DNA of 6,142 bases from Caldifarciminota bacterium (lineage in GTDB: Bacteria > WOR-3 > Hydrothermia > WGAB01), in the NCBI GenBank assembly GCA_015489295.1, contig WGAB01000311.1:1-6142 (forward strand), in the 5' to 3' direction. The notes under the pieces are model-generated. The model saw only the letters and a list, made by a program, of their open reading frames with translations, was not told the origin of the DNA and made no database searches. Shown here in pieces: positions 1-5,297 of the stretch; position 1 is the first letter of the stretch, and each line of letters opens with the position of its first letter. The position numbers and the translations under genes were made by a program.

Positions 1-1210
1 CATCAAGGATGCGGAGGCCGCGGCCGTAGTCGGCCACATAGGCGTAGTGGTCGGAGACGAAGACATCCCAGGCAGAGCCCGGGGTATCGTAGGATCCCAC
101 CTCCATGGGGTTGGAGGGATCGGAGACGTCAATGATGCGGAGACCAGAGGACCTGTCGGCCACATAGGCGTAGTGGCCGGAGACGAAGACGCCCTCGGCC
201 CAGTCCGGGGTATTGTATGACCCCACTTCCTGAGGGTTGGTGGGGTCAGAGATATCTACAATGTGAAGGCCACTCTCTGTGACAACGTAGACATTGTGAC
301 CGGAGGCAAAGACATCGTAGGAATAACCATAGCCCGGCCTCGTATCGTAATATCCCACCTCCTGAACCCCCGAAGGATCGGTCATATCCAGCACCAGGAG
401 GCCGGCGTCGCGGGCGGAGAGGTACAGGTAGCCGCCGGCCAGGGTGGCGTGCACGGCCCAGCCCGGGGCATCGTAGAACTTGACCATCTGCGGGGCCGAG
501 GGGGTGCTCACATCCCAGGCCTCCAGCCCCCGGCCGTTGGTGGTGTAGGCGAAGGTGCCGTTGGCGACAACGCTGTAGGTGATGCCGGCCACGGTAGCGT
601 GGCCCACCTCCGTGGGGGCGGCGGGGTTGGAGACATCCACAATGCGGAGGCCCTCCGGGCCGTCGGCGATGAAGGCCAGGGTGCCCCACACGCTCACATC
701 CCGGGCATCGCCCGGGGTATCCAGGGCTCCCACCTCCACAGGAGCCGAGGGGTTGGAGACATCCACGATACGGAGGCCGGCCCCCCGATCAGCCACGAAG
801 GCATAGGAGTCTGAGGCGTCCACGCGCCAGGCCAGGCCCGGGGTGTTGAACTGGCCGAGCACGGTGGGGCTGGAGGGTGTGGAGAGGTCCACGATGAAGA
901 GGCCGGCGGAGCGAGCGGCGACGAAGGCCTGGAATCCGGCGACGGTGACATCGTTGACGGTATCCGGGAAGGAGAGGGTGGTGGTCATCTGGGGGTTCCA
1001 GGGGTCGGAGACATCCAGCACATAGAGGCCGTGGCCGCCGTCGGCCACGAGCAGGAGGTGGGCGGGCCGGTAGTAGGCGAGGGCGCGGACCCGTTCGGGG
1101 AGGGTGACGGAGGCGGATTCGGCCGGTGCGGAGGGGTTGGAGACATCCAGGATGACGACGCCGCTGCCGGAGGCGAGGTAGGCTACGGAACGGAAGGCAT
1201 CAAAGTCGGC
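1..1210 (-). repeat. Tandem 126-bp coding repeats (LVIVD blades)
   Basis: The coding sequence is built from units mostly 42 codons (126 bp) long, with motif spacings of 44, 42, 42, 42, 41, 42, 44, 42 and 42 residues read from the N-terminus. Most units have diverged at the DNA level, but the last two visible copies stay close. Bases 30-64 match bases 156-190 at 34 of 35 positions, exactly 126 bp apart. This suggests that blades at the C-terminal end were duplicated more recently than those near the N-terminus. The array continues past the left edge, so the total blade number is unknown. Confidence 0.85.
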
Positions 1211-1366
1211 GTATTCGGCGGGGCCGAAGGGCCAGGAGCCCACGAGGCGCACATTAGAGGAGTCGCCGGAGAGGGGTGTAGGGGGCATGCCCCCGAGGGG
1301 TTTGGCAGCGCCGGCGATGCCGGCCATCAGGGCCACAAGGCCCAACCATTGAAACCCACGCTTCAT
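1..1366 (-). CDS. Secreted LVIVD-repeat beta-propeller protein (C-terminus beyond window)
   Basis: The frame reads from ATG at 1366 leftwards without a stop to base 1, giving 455 codons and a missing C-terminus. Residues 1-21 look like a Sec signal peptide: K2 R3, a hydrophobic core at about 6-18, and small residues (AGAA) for cleavage near 20-21. From about residue 53 the protein is a tandem array of roughly 42-residue units. Each carries a G-L-x-I-V-D-V-S-x-P-x-x-P motif followed by a VGxYxTPG turn, the hallmark of LVIVD repeats, which fold as beta-propeller blades. Ten motif copies are visible, beginning at G69, 113, 155, 197, 239, 280, 322, 366, 408 and 450. No catalytic motif is seen. 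Such proteins are extracellular or surface-attached and usually of unknown ligand; any anchoring or sorting domain would lie past the left edge. It is transcribed away from a two-component operon. The start is supported by a perfect ribosome-binding site and a sigma-54-like promoter. The family call is firm; the role is not known. Confidence 0.9.
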   Translation of the reverse strand, partial: MKRGFQWLGLVALMAGIAGAAKPLGGMPPTPLSGDSSNVRLVGSWPFGPAEYADFDAFRSVAYLASGSGVVILDVSNPSAPAESASVTLPERVRALAYYRPAHLLLVADGGHGLYVLDVSDPWNPQMTTTLSFPDTVNDVTVAGFQAFVAARSAGLFIVDLSTPSSPTVLGQFNTPGLAWRVDASDSYAFVADRGAGLRIVDVSNPSAPVEVGALDTPGDARDVSVWGTLAFIADGPEGLRIVDVSNPAAPTEVGHATVAGITYSVVANGTFAYTTNGRGLEAWDVSTPSAPQMVKFYDAPGWAVHATLAGGYLYLSARDAGLLVLDMTDPSGVQEVGYYDTRPGYGYSYDVFASGHNVYVVTESGLHIVDISDPTNPQEVGSYNTPDWAEGVFVSGHYAYVADRSSGLRIIDVSDPSNPMEVGSYDTPGSAWDVFVSDHYAYVADYGRGLRILD

Positions 1367-1373
1367 AGAGCAA

Positions 1374-1380
1374 CCTCCTT
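1374..1380 (-). promoter_or_regulatory. Ribosome-binding site of the LVIVD gene
   Basis: Read on the minus strand this is AAGGAGG, a full match to the anti-Shine-Dalgarno sequence, with seven bases between it and the ATG at 1366. It fixes that start codon and predicts strong translation. Confidence 0.9.
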
Positions 1381-1399
1381 TTAGGTTTGCGTGAGGATT

Positions 1400-1415
1400 C
1401 GCAAAGCGGATGCCA
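1400..1415 (-). promoter_or_regulatory. Candidate sigma-54 (-24/-12) promoter for the LVIVD gene
   Basis: On the minus strand the sequence reads TGGCAT (1415-1410), five bases, then TTGCG (1404-1400). The sigma-54 consensus is TGGCAC-N5-TTGC(A/T), so nine of eleven defined positions match, and the near-invariant GG and GC dinucleotides are exactly 12 bases apart. Taking the C at 1401 as -12 places the transcript start at about 1389. That leaves a 23-nt leader which contains the AAGGAGG at a proper distance from the ATG. The fit of promoter, leader and ribosome-binding site is what makes this more than a chance match. An NtrC-type regulator is encoded nearby on the divergent operon. Confidence 0.6.
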
Positions 1416-1468
1416 TCGCGGAAAAGAGGGCGAGGGGCTTTGAAAGGCACTTAGGGAACCGGGGAAGG

Positions 1469-1481
1469 GCCGAACTTCGGC
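1469..1481. promoter_or_regulatory. 13-bp perfect palindrome, possible upstream activator site
   Basis: GCCGAACTTCGGC is a perfect dyad with 6-bp arms around one central base. It does not extend further on either side. It lies at -80 to -92 relative to the predicted sigma-54 start at 1389, within the usual range for enhancer sites of NtrC-type activators. With a single central base it cannot make an ordinary RNA hairpin, so a protein-binding site is more likely than a terminator. No second clear copy was found in the control region. Assignment to the regulator encoded at 5290 is inference. Confidence 0.35.
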
Positions 1482-1588
1482 GGAGCCGGGAAATCGGGGG
1501 AATGCCAGAGGAGTCCCAATCTGGAACCGGGGGCGGGCGGAGGGTTTCAAAATGGGATGCCGGTGGGGAAAGGCCTGAAAAGGGGGCT

Positions 1589-1616
1589 TTGCCTGCGGAG
1601 ATTCGGGCTGTATCTT
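1589..1616 (+). promoter_or_regulatory. Possible sigma-70-type promoter for the three-gene operon
   Basis: TTGCCT (1589-1594) and TATCTT (1611-1616) are separated by 16 bp. Each matches its consensus (TTGACA, TATAAT) at four of six positions. Transcription would begin around 1623, just before the first gene of the operon. This is a modest match in G+C-rich DNA, but the location is right and no better candidate was seen on this strand. Confidence 0.3.
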
Positions 1617-1627
1617 AACACCAGGCG

Positions 1628-3100
1628 TTGAGAAACAGGGGGCGGTATTTGAAACGGAAGGGTTGGCGGGCGTTATCCGAGGTTGACTGGTGGGCTCTGC
1701 TGCGCTGGGCCCTGCTCCTGGCCCTGGGGCTGGGCATCGTGTGGGTTCTGCTGGCCTGGCTCGGGAGCCGGTGGGTGGGCCGCAGTGCGGCCTCCTTCGC
1801 CTATCGGACCACGCCGGAGCCGGTGCGCCTGGAGTACCTGTGGTCCTTTTCGGTGCCCCCGGATTTCCGCATCCTGGATGTGCCCCTTTCGCCCCAGGAT
1901 CCGCCGGGGTTCCTGTTCGCCCAGGACTACGGGGTAGGCATGGCCGATCCCCGGGGCCGGGTCCGCTGGATCCTGGTGGGGCGGTACCCCAAGTCGGTGT
2001 TTCCCTGCGGTGGCCGAACCGTGTATGCCGTGCTCCATGAAACCGTGGATTCCGCCGGGATCCACTGGCACCTGGACTTTGTGGAGATGGCCACAGGCAG
2101 GGTCCGGTACAGGGTGCCGCTGCCGCCGCCCCAGGGGCCCCAGGTCAACCTTTCTGCCGCCGGAATCTTTAAGGAAAAGCCTTTGACCATCTGGGTCCAG
2201 TATTACCTGGGGGATCATTCGGAACTCCTGTTCCTGGACCGCCGGGGCAGGGTACTCCAGAAGCGCCGCTATCCGGCGAACAAGGCGCCGATGGCCTCGT
2301 CGGCTCTCCGTTTTCCGCCTGCGCTGACCCTGGTGCCCGCCCATTCCGGCCAGGCCGGCACCTCGGGCGAGGGCCTGACGGATGAGAACCTGGCCGACCT
2401 CTTGATCTGGGGTGCCACCGGCGCCCTGCTGGGACGCCTGACCACCGGTACCCTGTACGGCCGGGTGTTCCCTGTGGTCACGCCCCGGGGTGCGTTTGTG
2501 CTGCTGACCTATAGTACCGAAGTGACAGTGGGCTGGATGCAGGAGACCCGGATTTACCGGGTGGATCCCGGCCCCACCTGGCCCACCTTTCACCTGGTGC
2601 TCCGGAGCCCCTACAACGCCGATCCCAAACTTCGCCGGATGCTAGCCCGGCCGGACAACCGGGATGCCTTGGTGCTGCGCACGCCGCCGTGCCCGCGGGT
2701 GCCCCGGGAAGCGGACACCCTGGTTCTTCTCGGCACCCACATGATGCCGGTGGACTCAGTGGTGTTGCCCCGGGTTCGGGGTTTGCCGGTTCGTGGGGCT
2801 CAGGCGTGGTGGATCTGGCCGGATTCCGTGGCTCTGCTGATGCTGGAGCGGCGCCCCTTTCGGGAGGATCCCCAGATGGGCATCACCTGGGCCCCTGCCC
2901 CGCGGGGCGAACTCTACGCCTGGGATATCCACTTCGGCCTGAAGAAACTGCTGGCCTGGCCCCTGCACCCCTGGAAACTCGCGGGTTTCCTGGATCCCTT
3001 CCGGGGGCTTTTGTACCTGCAGGATCGGCGGAACCGGGTTTCGGTGTGGCGCGTGCACCCGTTCCCGCCCGTGGCAGCCGCTTTGCAACCCTCGCTGTAG
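1628..3100 (+). CDS. Membrane-anchored protein with large extracytoplasmic domain, unknown function
   Basis: This 490-residue protein is not one I recognise. An Arg/Lys-rich N-terminus (residues 2-14) is followed by one strong transmembrane helix at about 27-48 (tryptophan, leucine and glycine rich). By the positive-inside rule this puts the remaining ~440 residues outside the cytoplasm as an uncleaved signal anchor. The outer domain is a series of short beta-strand-like stretches broken by polar turns, for example around 85-100, 112-125 and 150-165. That pattern suggests a propeller-like fold, but no family motif is visible. It has only two cysteines (C127, C355). The frame has an in-frame stop at 1616-1618, so the start is TTG 1628 or TTG 1649; the second has the better ribosome-binding site. 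The stop lies one base before the histidine kinase start, so the two genes are probably coupled, and an accessory sensing role for the kinase is plausible. Existence as a gene is secure; function is open. Confidence 0.8.
   Translation: MRNRGRYLKRKGWRALSEVDWWALLRWALLLALGLGIVWVLLAWLGSRWVGRSAASFAYRTTPEPVRLEYLWSFSVPPDFRILDVPLSPQDPPGFLFAQDYGVGMADPRGRVRWILVGRYPKSVFPCGGRTVYAVLHETVDSAGIHWHLDFVEMATGRVRYRVPLPPPQGPQVNLSAAGIFKEKPLTIWVQYYLGDHSELLFLDRRGRVLQKRRYPANKAPMASSALRFPPALTLVPAHSGQAGTSGEGLTDENLADLLIWGATGALLGRLTTGTLYGRVFPVVTPRGAFVLLTYSTEVTVGWMQETRIYRVDPGPTWPTFHLVLRSPYNADPKLRRMLARPDNRDALVLRTPPCPRVPREADTLVLLGTHMMPVDSVVLPRVRGLPVRGAQAWWIWPDSVALLMLERRPFREDPQMGITWAPAPRGELYAWDIHFGLKKLLAWPLHPWKLAGFLDPFRGLLYLQDRRNRVSVWRVHPFPPVAAALQPSL
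1637..1642 (+). promoter_or_regulatory. Purine-rich ribosome-binding site favouring the TTG start at 1649
   Basis: AGGGGG lies six bases before the TTG at 1649, whereas the TTG at 1628 has nothing comparable upstream and would sit only about five bases into a transcript from the predicted promoter. Using 1649 shortens the protein by seven residues and leaves the basic N-terminus and membrane helix intact. Confidence 0.35.
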
Positions 3101-3101
3101 C

Positions 3102-5297
3102 ATGATGAGCGGATGGCTCCTGGCACTCCTGCTTTGGGTTCAACCCCCCTTTGATGTGGAGGTTTACAAGACCCCGGCGCCTGTGGCCGGGGTGGCGGTG
3201 CGGGGCGACACCCTGGCGGTGGCCCTGCGGGACGGCAGGTTTGTGCGGGTTCCCTGGCAGGGCGCTACGGCGGCGGTGCAGGGGAGCGATACCCTGCAGA
3301 TCGGGATGCCGCTGCAGGATGTGGGGGTGCTGCGGGACCGGTGGCTCGTGCTGACGCGCCAGGGGATCTATCGCGGCCGGGAGGGGCGGCTCCGGCTCTG
3401 GGTGCCTCTGGAGTTGCGGGATTCCACCGCCCGGTTCACGGGCACCGAAAGCGTCAACGGCGTGGCCGCTGGACGGGTATGGGTGGACCTGAGGGGGACC
3501 GGCCGCCCAGAGCGGCTGCGCCTGGATTCGCCCGTGCTGGTGGCCCAGAACCTGCCGGCGGGCCGGGTGGCTGTGGTGTCCTTCGGCGAGATCGTGCTGG
3601 TGGATTCCCAGGGGGTTGTGGCCCGGCGGCGGTTTCCCCGGGGGTATCGGGATGCGTGGCCGGTGGAACCCTTCCGGTTGCATCACCTGATGGTGCAGTG
3701 GGGCGACCTGCTCATCGGTTACGGAGGCGTGCAGGGCAATCGTACCCGGGTGGTGGCCCTTCGCCTACCCGGGCTGGAGCCCCTGTGGCAGGCCGAGGTG
3801 CCCGGCCACCTGCGGGGCTGCTTTGCCGCGCCCCGGGGCCAGGTGGTGGCGGTGACCAGTGGGGCGGGCGACACGGCGCGGTTCCCCCGGAGCCAGGTGG
3901 TGTTCCTGCGGGCCGGGGACGGCCGGGTGACGCGGTCGGAGACCCTGCCCCTGGAGTACGGCCAGGTGGCCCTCCTGGACTCGGTGTTCCTGCTCTGCAT
4001 TTCCACCGACCTGCGGTTTGACCTGTACCACCTGGCAAACCTGATGTCGCCCTATACCGTGATCCACCCGTACCGGCGCCGGATCCAGTACGGCACCGTG
4101 GTGGACTACCGGCTGGTGCCCGGTGTCCGTGCGATGGTGTTCTGGGGTCATTCCAACTGGTACAATGTGGCCCGCCGGGCCAAGTTCTGGGGAAGGGTTC
4201 GGTTTTTGTTTCCAGAGGCCCGCCAGGGGATTCTCGCGGCGGCCCGGCGGAGCCGGAAACGCCCGGGGCCGTTGTATTCCGAGGAAAACCTGCGCTGGAT
4301 TGAACTGGCCCTGGAGGGGGCCCAGTATCTGATGCCTGAGTCGCTTGAGGCCTTCCGGCGGCACCGGCTGACGGTGCTCCGACACCTGACCTATCGCCGG
4401 TGGCTCGGCTGGCTCTGGGTGTTTTTCCGCGGGGTGGGCATCGGCACGGCGTTCCTGATGCTCCTCGGCTTTGTGGGGGTGGTGGCGCTGCAGCAGGTGG
4501 AACACCAGCCCCCCTGCCGGCATGTGGAAACCCTGGGCAACCTGGTTTCGCGGTTGCGCCATAACCTGAAGAAGATCCAGGCCGATTGGCTGGAGCCCGA
4601 GGAGCGGGCCCGGATTCTGGAGGGATTGATCCAGCATCTGAAGCAGGCCCGGCCGGCCTTTGAGGGGCTGGACCCCCGGGTGCCGCTGTTGCCCCGGGTG
4701 ATCAAGGGCTCGGGTCGGTACCTGTACCAGAGGCTTTTGCGAGCCCTCAAGGGGCGCGATCTTGCGGCGGTGCAGCAGTATTTGCGGCTACTGGAGGCCC
4801 GGGTGCGCGAGGTGCGGGGGCTTTTGCTGCAGGAACTGCAGCAGGCGGTGCGGACCGTGCAGAGCCAGTTTCCCGGGGTTTCCTTTTCCTACACCCTGGA
4901 GGACCGCGACGCCGTGTTACCGCCGTGCCTGCCCGCGGAAACCCGGGCGCCCCTGGTGCGGCTCTTTGAGGAGACCCTGCGAAACGCCGCCGAGGCCGTG
5001 GAATCCCTGGGGGAGGAGCGTCGGAAGGTGGAGGTGAAACTGGTCCTGACCGCCGAAGGCCTGGAGGCCCGGATCCGCGATTGGGGCGAGGGAATCTCGG
5101 TGGACCCCTGGACCCGGATCTTCACCGAACGCTTTTCCACCAAGGGCACGGATCGGGGCCGGGGGCTTACGCCGAACCTCCTGGATTTCATTCGGGCTGT
5201 AGGTGAAATTGAACGGATTCCCCGGGAACCGGGCTGCGAGATCCGGTTCCGGGTGAATTACGACCGGCTCAGGAAGTGGAGGCAGGAGCATGGGTGA
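3102..5297 (+). CDS. Histidine kinase with predicted propeller-like extracytoplasmic sensor
   Basis: A 731-residue sensor kinase. Residues 1-15 form a short hydrophobic signal-like segment. Residues ~17-360 are repeated beta-strand pairs (such as GDTLAVALRDGRFVRV) resembling propeller blades. A basic helical stretch (~370-433) leads to a hydrophobic segment at ~434-465. The cytoplasmic part starts with a helix holding RLRHNLKKI, where H487 is the likely phosphoacceptor. It is followed by a longer than usual helical region and a clear HATPase_c domain: N-box EETLRNAAEAVE with E624 and N628, G1 box DWGEGI at 660-665, F-box IFTERFSTK at 673-681, and G2 box GTDRGRGL at 682-689. ATP-binding residues look complete. 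It probably autophosphorylates and passes phosphate to the NtrC-type regulator that overlaps its 3' end by 8 nt. No ribosome-binding site precedes the ATG; a second ATG follows at 3105, and translation is probably coupled to the gene ending one base earlier. The signal sensed is unknown. Confidence 0.9.
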   Translation: MMSGWLLALLLWVQPPFDVEVYKTPAPVAGVAVRGDTLAVALRDGRFVRVPWQGATAAVQGSDTLQIGMPLQDVGVLRDRWLVLTRQGIYRGREGRLRLWVPLELRDSTARFTGTESVNGVAAGRVWVDLRGTGRPERLRLDSPVLVAQNLPAGRVAVVSFGEIVLVDSQGVVARRRFPRGYRDAWPVEPFRLHHLMVQWGDLLIGYGGVQGNRTRVVALRLPGLEPLWQAEVPGHLRGCFAAPRGQVVAVTSGAGDTARFPRSQVVFLRAGDGRVTRSETLPLEYGQVALLDSVFLLCISTDLRFDLYHLANLMSPYTVIHPYRRRIQYGTVVDYRLVPGVRAMVFWGHSNWYNVARRAKFWGRVRFLFPEARQGILAAARRSRKRPGPLYSEENLRWIELALEGAQYLMPESLEAFRRHRLTVLRHLTYRRWLGWLWVFFRGVGIGTAFLMLLGFVGVVALQQVEHQPPCRHVETLGNLVSRLRHNLKKIQADWLEPEERARILEGLIQHLKQARPAFEGLDPRVPLLPRVIKGSGRYLYQRLLRALKGRDLAAVQQYLRLLEARVREVRGLLLQELQQAVRTVQSQFPGVSFSYTLEDRDAVLPPCLPAETRAPLVRLFEETLRNAAEAVESLGEERRKVEVKLVLTAEGLEARIRDWGEGISVDPWTRIFTERFSTKGTDRGRGLTPNLLDFIRAVGEIERIPREPGCEIRFRVNYDRLRKWRQEHG
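5278..5282 (+). promoter_or_regulatory. Ribosome-binding site of the response regulator
   Basis: GGAGG lies seven bases before the ATG at 5290, inside the last codons of the kinase gene. It supports this start. A second purine run, AGGAG at 5284-5288, is too close to the ATG to be used. Confidence 0.7.

Noticed and set aside
263..814. 183-codon frame on the plus strand across the LVIVD gene
   Set aside because: It is an antisense shadow. The minus-strand frame has a signal peptide, ten LVIVD motifs and a perfect ribosome-binding site.
1..1210. 126-bp repeats as a CRISPR array or mobile repeat
   Set aside because: The repeats are contiguous, in frame and encode LVIVD blades; there are no spacers.
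1386..1405. 6-bp inverted repeat TTTGCG / CGCAAA with an 8-base gap just before the LVIVD ribosome-binding site, as an operator or attenuator
   Set aside because: One arm is the -12 element of the sigma-54 candidate, so its conservation is already explained. The arms are short and do not extend.
1505..1524. CCAGA / TCTGG inverted repeat as a second activator site
   Set aside because: The arms are only 5 bp with a 10-base gap and share no sequence with the 13-bp palindrome, so chance is the simpler explanation.
1582..1608. A second GG-N10-GC match on the plus strand (GG 1583-1584, GC 1595-1596) as a sigma-54 promoter for the operon
   Set aside because: Apart from the dinucleotides the match is poor: no TGGCAC-like -24 element and CTGCG at -12. 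It is probably a chance match in G-rich sequence.
1391..1618. 75-codon open frame on the plus strand filling the divergent control region
   Set aside because: It starts at GTG without a good ribosome-binding site, overlaps the promoter and palindrome, and its Arg/Gly/Glu-rich product has no recognisable feature. Such frames are common in G+C-rich DNA.
3119..3136. TGGCAC followed by a T-rich stretch near the start of the kinase gene as an internal sigma-54 promoter
   Set aside because: The -12 GC is not at the required distance from the GG, and the site is inside the signal-like coding segment.
1673..4637. Long minus-strand open frames at 1673-2593, 2883-3686 and 3765-4637
   Set aside because: They lie wholly inside genes with recognisable domains or membrane helices, are rich in Pro, Gly, His and Arg, and lack motifs or ribosome-binding sites.
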